Positions 43,500 to 55,735 of a stretch of 64,000 nucleotides of DNA are shown here, in pieces; position 1 is the stretch's first letter, and each line of letters starts with the position of its first letter. Below the pieces are notes generated by a model. It did not search any database and was not told the DNA's origin. It worked only from the letters and a program-made list of their open reading frames with translations. This stretch comes from Amaurobius ferox. Taxonomy: Eukaryota > Arthropoda > Arachnida > Araneae > Amaurobiidae. The position numbers and the translations under genes were made by a program. Location of the stretch: contig OX578133.1 in the NCBI GenBank assembly GCA_951213105.1, positions 142,775,351 to 142,839,350 on the forward strand, read 5' to 3'.

Positions 43500-43830
43500 A
43501 GGCGGGTTGAAAAATCGGATGTGACATCTTCAGAAATTTGATGCTGAATCAATATCAGTCATCATCTGATCTACATTCATAGCCAATTTTGAGAAATAGA
43601 TGTTTCAAGGAAAATTTTTGAATCAAATGTGGAAAAATAACCAAAAGTGAAAATCCTTATCGAATTTCTCTATTCCCCCCCCCCCCCCAGAATGTGATGC
43701 TGAATGCATATCACTCATCATCTAAGCTTTATCTATAGTCGATTATGAGAAATAGATGATTCAAGGAAAATTTTTGGTTCGAATAAAGAACGTAAATTTA
43801 ATCGTCACTACCTAGTAAAATTTTTCTGGA
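43500..43830 (+). repeat. Diverged tandem repeat, family C, with C-run
   Basis: Two ~185-bp units share TGATGCTGAATCAATATCAG, ATTTTGAGAAATAGATGTTTC and AAGGAAAATTTTTG. A C14 run separates them near 43675-43688. Same family, opposite strand, as 23880-24170. Confidence 0.65.
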
Positions 43831-46571
43831 AAGTGCTGTTTTGCATAAAAAAAAAATGACGAAAATTTTCGACCAAAAAAAGGTTATCGAAATTTTTGTG
43901 TAAAAGTGCTGCTTCATTGTACAATTGAAATTTTGATATTTGTAACTTCCAAGTTATATATAAAGATTTTAGAATTATAGGCTGATGCTATACAAAAATT
44001 GTAGAATTATACGTTGCTGACATATAACGATAATTTCCAATCCATCAAGCATTCTTTCTTGCACATTTATTAATGTAATTTAATAATGTAAATGTATGAA
44101 GGACGCATGCGGAAAACTGCTATTTTCAAGATTTTTTGAGAAAAAGGAATAACAAATAGGCTTGGATTCCCAATTTGGTATGAATGTGTTTTTACTTGTC
44201 AGCTGCAAAAAATGTGATTTAAAATGTTATTTTTTATCAAAAATGTTTAATTGAACTTATTATAATTTAATTAAAATATTTGTGTGTGTGTGTGATAAGA
44301 AATAAATATATTTAAATAATTTATGAATAATTGAAACATACTTTAATACTTAATAGTTTCGACTTTAAGAATTTTCCTATTTTCGTGAAATGAATAAAAA
44401 CCTGTGCTTACTACAATTTGTGTGCATAAAATATCATTATACAATTGAAAATTTGCCTGTATTGAAAATTGTTTTTAAGGGTATTGAGAATTTGAACGTA
44501 ATGAACGGTAACTCAGGTGTACATGTTTTCAGTTTAAAACATAATTTTGCAAGAAACTTAATGCAAAAACTTGCAATTGTTAATTATCCAAAATAGCATT
44601 TTTGAGAGCAATTTACGGTAGAAATGATATTATTGATTTATTTCCCTTGAAAGTAATTAACTGTCAACGAAGATAAAACTTAGGAGAATAATTTTAAGTA
44701 AATAATTAATTATCAACATCGCAATAAATGTATAATCAATGATAATGCATTTAACAGGTCAAAACAAATATGCACTTCTTCACATCTAAATGAACCTGAT
44801 ACGGTAGACACTTTATTGAGTGATTTTACTGACTACAATGTATTATTTTGTGCAGAATCCTAAATTCTAGAAACCAGTGGATAGAAATTATTTACCGATA
44901 TCAATAACTGAATTTTAGCAAAGAAAATTTAGTTGTAAAAATGGAAAACTTTTGCTTGACTTTAATATTCATAAAACCGCTTCATATCTTAAGATATGAA
45001 TGACGTAGAAAGATTTACATTTATTTCATAAATATGTCTAAAACATTCTAGTACTTGCCTAGTAATGTATTAATGTTTAATGAACAACAACCTCACTACA
45101 GGTACGATAAAAGGTATGGACAAGTTATGGATAGATCACCTTGGTATGTTGTACTATATAACTACTGCACGCAACGCCTTCATTGTCTATGGTGGAGGGT
45201 TAACATTCCACACGTATGGAGGGTTAAAATACTGATTCACATGGTTCAAAATGATTTTGATTGAGTTAATGTGGAACGTCATAAAAGTTATTGAAGAACA
45301 TGGCAATCATCCTCGTTCTATTATAACTAGTTATGGACTATATAAACAAAGTTAGACGTCCTAGTATTTTGTATGAACAACCACCCCATAACTTCGTCTG
45401 TGAGCATATTCACTTAAACGATTGTGTCTAGTTTGTAATGACCTATTGCAATTCCAATATTCTAATATCCATGACCATTACTGCTATGTATTTACATCAA
45501 GGAAATATTCACAGAACTCAACTACTTTTATTCACACACCTTACTTACTGCTTCTGTAGAGGAGTTCAGTCCTGCATACTAGGCTGACGTCATTTCGGTG
45601 ACATAATAGATTCACAATTATACCTCAATAATGTTTACTAATGTAATAAATCTCCTTGCGGATATTGTATTCAGTTCAGACGTTTGCGTGTTCATTGAAA
45701 TAAATTTATTGAGAGAATCCTCTCTATATATACTGCCAATCAAGAGAATGAATGTTATCTCTGAAATATTTCCCTGAGTTATACATCCCCCGCCACTTAA
45801 TCCTACACGTGATGTCACAATACATTTTACCGCATTCATCACGTACGGTTACCTATTTGCCATCTCGAATCCTCTCTATTAAGTTGAAAATGTTTTATCC
45901 ATGCTTTTAACCGTCAAGACAAGAGTTTCCGAATATTGCACGGGCAATTTCTAGTGTTTTCTGACAAATTCCGGTAGTTGTATATGATGAGCTTTGAATG
46001 TCGTGCATTTGTACGATATGTATACATGCGATACAAAATAGTTTCATCATTATATGGATGCACAGTTCTTTGTTTTCATGTTTACAAGCCAAGTTGACCT
46101 GTGCCAAGGTAAGCCGCCTATTGCTCCAAACAGTTTTATTTAATTATATTACTTACATGAGTTCCGACATAAGCTGTTTAACAAGTACCCTTCATTTTAT
46201 TGTTTAGCGTACCTTTCTTCACTCATGGTGCTGTTAATGGTAATGCGTAAATAATTAGGGAAGTTATTTAATGATATGTATTCGAAGTTTATGCAATTTT
46301 ACAATGGAGACAAATCCCTTACACATTGCAAATATTGGTTCAATTTTGACTGATATTTATATCGCAATAATGTCTCTGCGTATAGTAAATATCCTTAATT
46401 TTTTTGAATCCTCTTTAAACTTTAGTTACCTGTCAAAATAGTCCGAGTGTGTATAAATATAACGGTAGACTGCCAAAATAATTCTATATAATAGAGTTCA
46501 AGAGCTGGAAGCATTGCTTGAAAAGAGTTTTCTTGTTAAATTCTTAATCTAAAAAGTAAATATTATATTTC
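43831..46571. other. No gene recognised
   Basis: AT-rich, with a (TG)n run near 44280-44294. Short ORFs at 44390, 45055, 45618 and 45907 lack motifs. No repeat ends seen. Confidence 0.5.
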
Positions 46572-47146
46572 GTGCCGAGCAGCTGGATTTTAGATTCCTA
46601 CCGGGCAGCGGAATTTTATTTCTACCGGGAAGCTGGATTTTTGATTAGTGCTGGGCCGCTGAATTTTTGATTCCGACCAGGCAGCTGATTCTTACTTCCT
46701 ACCGGACAGCTGGATTCTTGATTCCTACTGGGCAGCTGGATTCTTGATTCCTACTGGGCAGCTGGATTTTTGATTCCTACTGGACAGCTGGATTTTTGAG
46801 TTGCATGTATATTTTTTTACAGACTACATTTCTAATAGGTAATATTTGAAGCAAATATGTATGACGCATTTTCTCAAAAACAATGGTATGGCAGAACTTT
46901 TGCCTCTAATTATGTTATTAATAATATTTAGTACATAGTTTTTCAATTCGTATCGGGTTTTGCTTAACTTAGATGCTGTAATGCAATTACATAGAACACT
47001 GTTCAGTATTTGTGTTGTTTTTTTATTCGTTAATTTAATTTGATTCCTATCAGGCAGCTGATTTTAAATTCCTACCGGACAGCTGGATTTTTGATTCCTA
47101 CTGAGCAGCTGGATTTTTGATTCCTACTGGGCAGCTGGATTTTTGA
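46572..47146. repeat. 26-bp minisatellite in two blocks within a larger duplication
   Basis: Unit close to GGCAGCTGGATTTTTGATTC CTACTG. One block is at 46572-46798 (about eight units) and one at 47040-47146 (about four). Each is followed by the same ~150-bp flank (TTTTTTTACAGACTA..AACAATGGTATGGCAGAA..), at 46801-46948 and about 47155-47303, so the block-plus-flank was duplicated as a unit. Confidence 0.9.
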
Positions 47147-47620
47147 GCTGCATGTTTATTTTTTTTACAGACTATATTTTTAATAGGTTATATTTGAAGC
47201 AAATATGTATGACATATTTTCTTAAAAACAATGGTATGGCAGAATTTTTGCCTCTAATTATGTTATTAATAACATTTAGTAGATAGTTTTTCAATTCGTA
47301 GGTAATTATTTCTTACATATATTTAATTTTACAAAATCATTACCTATTATAATACAGTTGCTTAATTTAAACATTAATCAAAGTACTTTTTCTTGAACTT
47401 TAAAGAACGTTATGACAAATTACTGAAACAAAGTTTCTAACTTTTCTCTTTGGAGCAAAGTATTCCATACCATTTATAATTAAGATTCATATTCATAATT
47501 TACGTCAAGTCTTCATGCTTTCAAATTTAAATCTGAAAACGAATAAAAAAACAACACAAATATTGAACAGTGTTCTATGTAATTGCATTACAGCATCTAA
47601 GTTAAGCAAAACCCGATACG
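46949..47620. repeat. 81-bp inverted duplicate (46949-47029 vs 47540-47620)
   Basis: CGTATCGGGTTTTGCTTAAC..TTTTTTATTCG at 46949-47029 is the reverse complement of 47540-47620 with one mismatch. The 46949 copy is inserted between otherwise matching flanks of the larger duplication (both read TTTTTCAATTCGTA), so it appears to be the newcomer. Confidence 0.92.
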
Positions 47621-47974
47621 CTAATTGTTTTTCACTCTTCTTTGTTTCAACCGAGGAAAATTCGATATTTTTATCGTAATTGAAAATCCGACCAAGCGAA
47701 AAGAATCCTTTCAATGTGGGTCGAAGAAAATATATATTTGTTACTTTATTTAAGAAGAGAGAGATAAATTTTACGATGCTTTAGAAAGTCAATTTCATTG
47801 AATTGAATTTGGAAAATAGAATTTTTACAGTCGTTTCATTTCTTATCAAAGATAATAGATGTTTGTGTTTGAAAACTGAATGCAAAGTCATGACGATAAA
47901 AATTTATAACTTTGTATAGAAAATATGAAATTTAAACACAGATATGACGTACGTTTTGGTATAATTATAACAGA
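47621..47974. other. No gene recognised
   Basis: AT-rich; the 69-codon minus ORF at 47505-47714 spans the inverted duplicate and shows no motif. Confidence 0.5.
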
Positions 47975-48221
47975 CTAGCCGAAATATTCGGCGTTGCTTG
48001 AGGTTAAAAATATGTGCAGGATCTACTAGCAATCAGAATAATATTGTTTTTTAACAATTTATTTAAAAAATATTTAATTTAATTTCTCTATAAAACTGAA
48101 AAAATGTATAAGAATCTCTGTCCCAGCTATATAAAATTATTTTCATAGCCGTATTTAAAGAATAAAACATTCTAGCCTTGTTTTTCAACCAATTTACAAA
48201 AATCCTGTAGTTTAGACAAAA
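47975..48221 (-). mobile_element. Helitron 3' end, truncated
   Basis: The plus strand reads ACTAGCCGAAATATTCGGCG TTGC.., the reverse complement of a Helitron terminus (hairpin, then CTAG at 47975-47978). The body is cut off by the Helentron-like element at 48222. Confidence 0.6.
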
Positions 48222-49452
48222 TAAACAAGAAAGATCAATCATGCTTAAAGCATTGATTATGAAACACTTTCCAACTTCAATGCAATTTTATTTAAAAAAG
48301 TCGAAAATGCAATACATTCCTCGGTAATATTTTAAAACTTATCACGATACTACATTGATTTATTATATTTGAAAACTTAAACCTTCATTGAAAAAAATGA
48401 ACTTCATTCAAAAGACGGCATTGAAATATAAATTGCTTGGTTTAAATATCTCTAAAATGCAATACATTCCACGGTAATATTTTTAAATCTATCATAATAC
48501 TACGATAATTTATTATATTTGAAAACTTCATCGAAAACAACTGAAATTAATTCAAATGACGTCATAGAAAAAATAACACGCCTGGATCTCTCTATAAAAG
48601 CAGGATTTCATTCATAACTTTCTCCATTTCATTCATCACAATACTATAATAATTTATTTTATTTAAAAATTAAGACCATGGAGCTACAATTCATAAACTT
48701 TATGCTTAAAACTTCATCGAAAAATATCGTCCTTCTGTTTATAAAATCAATTAATATTTCATTCATATCAGCCATGCAGACTCCATGGACTGAATTATTT
48801 TGTGTTAAAGAAATACAGTAATTCTAATACAACTCATTCTACATATTTTGCTGTTTACATCTTACATAGGTGAAAAATAGGCTTAATTGTAGAAATAATC
48901 AAATTTGAATGAGAATTTAAACTCAAATATATTGTCATTGTGTTGTTTTAGTATGTAGATGCACAGAATTTAAGCAGAAATAAAGTAGTTTTAGGATGGA
49001 TACAACACTCAATATGAATTAAAAAGAACTTTAAAAAATCACGATTTTGAAACAAGATGGATGCCATATCTCATTTTGAAGTGGGTCATGTGATCGTTTA
49101 ATATCATGGTCACGTGATCGTTTCATATAAGATGTATAATTATTATTTTAATTTTTATTTAAAAAACTACTGAATATATTTAGCTGAATTTTTTTTTATA
49201 TATTTTATGGAACAATTTGACTATTACCTAAAATTTTCGAAGCAATTTGTGAATTTTAAATCCGCTTAAAAATGTTAGAAAAATTAGGTCCCATAGGGCT
49301 CAATGTATTTCATTTTTTCAACCCGGGTTCAATCCAAAACTAATTGTGTGATATTATTCATTTATATTCCCATAGGTCCTACAGACCGTCTGAACAACAT
49401 ACTAAAATTTCATTTTGATTAAGTCATTTTTACGGCAGTTATCGTGCTAACG

Positions 49453-49502
<50 letters not shown>

Positions 49503-49550
49503 ATGAACAAAGTCATAAACACTTTTCAACTTTGTTGTAAAGTGTTAAAA
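48222..49550 (+). mobile_element. Helentron-like family 2, full-length
   Basis: 5' AACAAGAAAGATCAATCATG with palindrome ATGCTTAAAGCAT, sub-terminal AACACTTTCCAAC. 3' (ACAG)n microsatellite at about 49450-49501, then terminal hairpin AACACTTTTCAACTTTGTTG TAAAGTGTT. Colinear with 32456-33750 in the opposite orientation. No TSD seen. Non-coding. Confidence 0.7.
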
Positions 49551-49700
49551 AACTGACATAGTAATCAAGAATATTAATGAAAACTTCAGCAATGCATAAC
49601 AGCACAGATAAGACAATAATGTAGTTTACAGCTGTTCGAGGATACGCTGGATTCCTTTCGTTAGTGCAAGAGGAGAACCAACAAACCCGAAGTCCAAAAA

Positions 49701-50497
49701 TCTGATGTGGGCAGCACATGGCTTTCCCTGCAGACTCAAATTCATTTTTTCTTTATTTCTTTAAGAACTCATTAAATTGAGTTTAATTGCACAAAATGAC
49801 ACAAAATTTGCATTTTTAATTCAATTTCTGCTTTTATTTGGTAATTGGACATTTTTCCAAAGGCAGCATAAAAAAATGCGAAAAATCTCAAATATCTCGA
49901 GGACGGTTAGTCCTAGAGTAATAGAGTTGTTCTTATTCTTTTCCTCGTCAAAAATTACGTATAAAATAAGCATTTAATTGATGCATTTGAACATACGTAG
50001 TATTTTTTTAGATATTGGCGATTTTTGCGGACCATTTCGTAAAAAAAGGCAGGTTGTTCTTTTTCGAATTGTACTAAAATCTAATCAGCACCAGCGTATC
50101 CCACATGTGATTTATCTACCAAATTTTGTGAAATTTGGTCGATTTGTATTTCAGTTAAAGTGAATAAATGAGATTTTTGTGGGCCATTTCGCAAAAAATG
50201 GCGGGTTCTTTTTTTCCAAATTGTACCAAAAACTAATCAGCACCAGGGTCACACCCAAGGGTTTTACCTACCAAATTTTATGAAATTCGATCCATTAGTT
50301 TTTAGGTTTGAGTGGATACATACATTACACAGACACACAGACAGACAGACACACACATACACAGATGTCACGCTAAATATAGTTTTTTCGTATTCTAGAG
50401 GTCTCGAAATGTGTAGATCTGTCGAAAACTCGAGCTGCGATTTTCGACATGATTCCAATACTTTCCCTATACATTACCATGTATTGCAGGGAAAGTA
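49701..50497 (+). mobile_element. Helentron-like family 1, full-length
   Basis: 5' TCTGATGTGGGCAGCACATG, sub-terminal TTTCCCTGCAG. 3' CA/GA-rich microsatellite near 50328-50362, then terminal hairpin ACTTTCCCTATACATTACCA..GCAGGGAAAGT. A second copy begins 5 bp later, giving a head-to-tail tandem. Confidence 0.72.
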
Positions 50498-50501
50498 AAA
50501 A

Positions 50502-50830
50502 TCTGATGTGGGCAGCACATGACTTTCCCTGCAGACTTATATTCACGTTCTCTTTATTTTAATTAGATTTAATTCACTTTTAATTCAATTTTCGTTCACG
50601 TTTGATAACTGGACTTATTTTCAAAGGTGGCGTAGAGAAAATACGAAAAAACTAAAATATCTCGAGAACGGCTAGTCCTAGTGTAATGGGGTTGGTCTAT
50701 TCTTTTCTTCGTTAAAAATTACGTATTAAACAAGCATTTTACGGATATATTTGAGCATACGTAGTTTTTTATTTTAGATTTTGACGATTTTTGAGGGCCA
50801 TTTTGCAAAAAAAGGCAGGTTATTTTTTCC
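50502..50830 (+). mobile_element. Helentron-like family 1, 3'-truncated tandem copy
   Basis: Begins TCTGATGTGGGCAGCACATG immediately after the previous element's hairpin and follows it up to the AAAGGCAGGTTATTTTTTCC block, then loses similarity. Confidence 0.75.
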
Positions 50831-52157
50831 GAATCAAAGAAACATGTTCCATTTTTCAAACATTTTATTTCAAAAATTAAAGAAAAGTTATTAGAAGTTC
50901 TTTATGCTACAATTTATTGCAAAAATTGTCATGTTATATATAATGTTTTATTTTGAAACTTATGACTCCATTTTCCGAACGATAAGATGGATCGTTCTTG
51001 ATATATTATTAGTTTCTCATATAAAATGAAAAAAAAAATCTTTAAAATACATTTTCGCTATTATCATAAAATAACTGAATGATTTGTAAGTACTTTTAAC
51101 AGAAATTAACACTATTGATTATTAGTTATCCTGGAAAGTTCTCGAGATATTATGTTTCCCAGGGCGATATCTCTAAAAATAATCCAGTAATTTACATAAA
51201 ATTTGGATGCTCGTTTGAATCGGTAACAACCATAATCCCGATACAGTAATAAGAAAAATCTACTTTATGTCACCGATAACAAGTTTTCTGCTCCCCATCG
51301 TGCATATAAACTATTCCAGGTCAATAAACAAATACTAATAACCACGAAACTGATCCATGAATCCTGTTTTCTGTAATGAAAATATAAATTTAGCAAACCA
51401 TCCATATTGGTGCCAACATTTAATATCAACTTTCAAAAATATGTTTACACATCCAAGAAAAAGCGAATTGATAAAAACGTAGTCTACTTCAAGACAGACA
51501 ATGGAGTGTCTTTTTAGATGCAAATTCGTTTTGAAGGATTTAGGTACATCAATAATGAATATCAGAATGTGGGAAGAGTATTGTACGACAAGTTCTCCGA
51601 AATTTTACGTCTATCAGAGTTCGTTTTCCTAAAGCTAAGAAAAGATTTTAGATTTTAGAGAAAAAATATTATGTGTAAACAAAATAAGATCATTTTTTAT
51701 GCTGAGTGAAGATGAGTTGTTTTCTACAACTAACTATATGTGCTTAGGCAGATAGCATGGAATGTTTTTATAACGGAAATACAATAAAGGAGTGCGATTT
51801 TAGTTTACAAGAAGCTATTAAAAACGTATGTCTATGTGGCCTTTTATAGCAAGCTTTTTAGGGGAAACGGTGTATTATTTAAATTTGAAAAAACTATGAA
51901 ATGTAGCAGGCGCAGATCATTAAGATTGATCAGGATTGATCACCATCAAGATTATAATGCTGAAAGGAGAGGTCTATGAGCGTATACGTTATGTCTATCT
52001 ACAGTAAAGTGGTCGTGCCCATTTCACGAAAAGGGTTTGCAGCTTCCTAGACCAGAATTAAAAAGTAAGGATAATGGAATTGGCAACAAAGCGAGATAGA
52101 TGAAAAAAATTTTACAGCATTGTCTAAAATGTAGGAAATCGACACCAGGAATAAACG
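50831..52157. other. No gene; CAGGGTTCC-family fragment near the end
   Basis: From about 51980 to 52070, TATACGTTATGTCTATCTAC, AGTAAAGTGGTCG and the following ATTAAAAAGTAAGGATAA resemble the TIR interior of 62481-63226 and 27522. Otherwise AT-rich with no supported gene. Confidence 0.45.
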
Positions 52158-52213
52158 CGGCAGTCCAAACATCTGCTCATGTCCTCGGAAGAGTCGGAAG
52201 GTCCGGATCTTCA
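52158..52213 (+). mobile_element. ~56-bp mini-retroposon with 14-bp TSD
   Basis: TSD ACCAGGAATAAACG / ACCAGGAATGAACG at 52144-52157 and 52214-52227. The insert reads CGGCAGTCCAAACATCTGCT at the left and GTCGGAAGGTCCGGATCTTC at the right. A diverged member of the family. Confidence 0.7.
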
Positions 52214-52227
52214 ACCAGGAATGAACG

Positions 52228-54435
52228 AAACACGTATATAGAAGGCAATAAATATCTATCAAAAAGTCATTGGGAATAACATTGAGACTTCTGCAATGAG
52301 AACTGAAATAGTTGTTCATTTGACGGTTTGAAGGAATTTGTTATACATATATGTTTTTAATCAATCTACATCTGTATTTGGCATTGAATTCATATGAAGT
52401 CTAGAAAAGAGACGCGCTTGATTTTAAGTTCTCTAAACGCATATAAATAAAAATAGCAAGAAAAGTTACTTGTTTACATTCATTAAAGTGTAATCATCTA
52501 CAGTAAAACTGTTAACAAACGTGTGACAACCTCGGTTATAAATTGACAATTTCTTATCAACCTGATTTAAAGATTCATATAATTCAATGAATTTTCATGT
52601 TTTCAAATAATTAGAAATTGTAAATAATGTAAGAAAGGTAATTAGATTTTTTAAATCAAGGATATTAAAGTGTCTGGAGCGATAAAAATATGCGGTTGAA
52701 ACTTAGAAGAAATTTAAGGTATAAATGCGTTTTGAACGAATCGTTTAAACACGTGTATTAGGGTCACCAATACAAATTGCGGGCCTCCTACAAACATTTA
52801 TCACGCTCCCCCCTCTCCATATTTGATTTTACCCTCTTCGTTAATTTTTTATGTCTTCTCTTTCCTAAAAAAAAAAAAAAAAAAGAAAAGAAAAAAAAAA
52901 TTGGGACTTAGCCCCCTGGCGACCAAGCTCCCACTCGAGAGGTATTACCCCCTCATAGGCGCACTGAATGTATGCTGGAAGGGAAAAATATAGTAATATC
53001 TTTAATTATGCATGCCAGATTGGATTATCCGCTTCAAAGCAATGTGAAGCTTTGATGTTGCACAACATGAAAATTACAATTCTCGGTAAACTAATGGACG
53101 GGTGATACAAGATTCCAAAATATGTCATTACTTTTGGAAAGTTGCTTTAGTACTGCTAATCAGCTTTAGTACTGCTTTTTGTCTGTTTAGATATGAAGAT
53201 CGGTCAACGTTTGAATGATTTTCTTCTTTTATGGAAGGCGGTGGAAAGGCATAACCGTCAAAGCAAGAGAGCGGTAGGATTGAGTGTGTGGGAAGACATT
53301 TGAAACAGAGTATTTTTAAGTATTCCGATAGTTCAACATATCCATAAAAGGGTTAAATAGTTCCATGGGGATAACAGTAAGAAATCAAGGTAAGATGAGT
53401 GTAGAAATGACGGCTTTCCTAATAATTATGGAATATGAAAGAACCTATATTTTGCTTTTCTAACAAATTGACGAAGAAAGATGAGGACAAGACTATTTCC
53501 AGCTTTCTGCTACTATAGTAAACAGGATTGCAGGAAGCGCAAAATAGAGCCATTAATAATACCATGAAGCATGGTTGAAACGACGTAAGGAATCCTTGTC
53601 TTAGTGGGATGTCGAGTCACCCATGTGCAGTTGGTCAATCGTTTCTACAGGCACACTTATTATATTTCCTGATCTATTTGAAGTGAAATCTGTATCAGTT
53701 TCTACGCTTTCTGGTTTTATACAAATCAATGAAATTAAAAGTCTCTGGATTTAAATGTATATTGTGATGATCCGCAAGAACATTTTTCTCTTATAGAAGA
53801 TCATTGACTATTGGCACAAATACACTGTGGTACGTTTTTCTCAAGGTTTCTAATGCAAGAACTCGCCAAGGCGAGCAACGGTTAATCTGCACTAATGTTA
53901 ATAGTGTTAGGAAAGGCTTTTTTTAATACTGCCCGCCAAAACGACATTTCATCATACTGATTGTAAAAGTCTATACAGAGACAAGGATAGAACTTTGCAA
54001 AGTAACAAAATATTTTCATCTATATAAAAATAAAGTGCTATCAGTTTTTTTCTAATAAAATAATAGTTGTAAAATTAAATTTTTTTACGAAAGTCAGTTT
54101 TATCCAGCGAATAAATTAGATCCTATATACACACCAGTTTTCCTCCGAATACCAATAAATATCCCCCTCCGCAAGAAATCTTGTTAAAAGTAGATTAATA
54201 TCTTTCGCTTTAAAGCCGCTTTAAGAATCCAATAGCTTTAAAGTTCAGCCAGATACATTTATAACGTATTTATAGCTGTTACGAATTACAAGTGTGGATA
54301 AATAAGAATTTTATAGCTGCGAGAGAGCTATAATTTTAAGGTTTTCGCTCCTTCGATATACTGCAAGTCAAGATATTGGTGACGTCCTTTAAGATTTAGG
54401 TGGAACTAAATAAAGACATTAAAATATATTTAAAA
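52228..54435. other. No gene; family D fragment
   Basis: 52762-52960 resembles 41049-41240 (putative hAT-like end) and includes an A-rich run near 52866-52900. The rest shows no supported gene or repeat end. Confidence 0.5.
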
Positions 54436-54998
54436 CTAGTTGAAAATACCCGGCGTTGCCCGAGATTTAAGATGCAAAACTCTGATTAAAATTACACCGG
54501 AATATGCAGGGAATTCTCCAAAACCAAACAACGCTTTAACGATAAGCCCGCTCAGAACTACAAATGACAGAAAATTGAAATATTGTCAAAATATATTTTC
54601 ATGACATCTATATTTTACGTAAAACATGCACGTCTGATTAACTCGAAAATCGTTATTACTTTTAAATCTACTACAAAATATGAAATAGATTTAACCGTTA
54701 ACCTACTCTTAATGTAACATAACAGACCAGTTGAAATGGTATGTAAAACGGCTGAGTATCTTTTGAGTTATATGCGGTACTAGGAGATAGAAAAAAACAT
54801 ATATTAAAAATACCGTTGTTCAGCAGATATGTGTAAAAACAAAAAACTCAAATCAGAATGTCTTCAGGAATCTGCTTCGTAGTATAGAAAAGTTTAATCG
54901 AAATCGATAGAGTATTTGAGGAGATATTTAGCTTTGAAACATAATTTTAATAATGCGGTACAAAGTCTTAAATAAGTTTAGTCACAACCTTGTTCCCA

Positions 54999-55379
54999 GG
55001 CCAACGGCCGTACCGTGCTGAAAACACCGGTTCTCGTTAGATCACCGAAGTCAAGCAGCATCGGGCGCGGATAGTACTTGGTGGGTGACCACCTCGGAAC
55101 ACCGCGTGCTGTTGGCCATCTCGGGTGCGGTATCCCCGTGGTTTGCGCGCTAGATTTGCACGCTACCACAAATGCCGCCGTGTTCATGCGGAGTACGATC
55201 ACGTTAAACATGTGGGTCCGTAAGTCCTTCCGAGAGGTTGGTGGTAGGGGAAGGAGGGTACGGTCCCTGTGGATGCCTCCCCCACTGGGTTCCGGTCTAA
55301 ATTGGGTGGCACTTCCCGGCCTTCCATACAGTTACCTTACACCTTTCTGGTAGGTTGGACGGTCTGGGTCTCAACAACA
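54999..55379 (+). mobile_element. 5S rRNA-headed SINE-A chimera with 15-bp TSD
   Basis: TSD ACAACCTTGTTCCCA at 54984-54998 and 55380-55394 bounds the whole unit. Inside, in order: a complete 5S rRNA-like sequence, ~13 bp of junction, the B-box-less SINE-A head (CCCGTGGTTTGCGCGC), the SINE-A body, the 3' hairpin module and a (CAA)n tail. The shared TSD shows that 5S and SINE moved together. 5S-derived SINEs (SINE3 class) are known in fish and mammals; this pairing with an arthropod tRNA-SINE body is unfamiliar to me. Confidence 0.93.
55000..55116 (+). rRNA. 5S rRNA-derived sequence (retroposed pseudogene)
   Basis: GCCAACGGCCGTACCGTGCT..GTGCTGTTGGC spans about 117 nt, the usual 5S length less two or three. 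The first and last nine bases pair as the 5S terminal stem. The internal control region is recognisable (ATCACCGAAGTCAAGCAG, then CTTGGTGGGTGACC). A few substitutions and a missing A in the TTGGATGGG block mark it as a non-ribosomal copy. It forms the head of the SINE chimera. Confidence 0.9.
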
Positions 55380-55649
55380 ACAACCTTGTTCCCATTTAAA
55401 CTGAATAAAGTGGTGAGAAAAGTATATAAATCGGTTAAATTGCTTTGGAGTTATAAAGAGTCATTACAGATAGGCAGAAACAGGTATGAGCTTTTATACA
55501 GTTCGAAATCAATCGCGAATATAGCCCGTATTCGCAATTTCGGGCTGCGTAAAAGCTAAGTCTGTCATTTCATTAACATTGCAACAGATGATGGACGTTA
55601 TGACGTCTGAAAGAGATCTGGCACTCCAAAATGTAAATCTTCGTGCACG

Positions 55650-55735
55650 TTATTAACAGTGTTTTTAAATACAGTGTCATTAATGGTGTTTTTAAATACA
55701 GTGTCATTAATGGTGTTTTTAAATACAGTTTACTA
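55650..55735. repeat. ~29-bp tandem repeat, three units
   Basis: Units GTGTTTTTAAATACAGTGTC ATTAATG.. repeated three times inside the Helitron-like body. Confidence 0.85.

Noticed and set aside
55000..55116. Functional 5S rRNA gene
   Set aside because: It lies inside a TSD-bounded retroposon, has substitutions and a missing base in the control region, and has no T-run terminator at its end.
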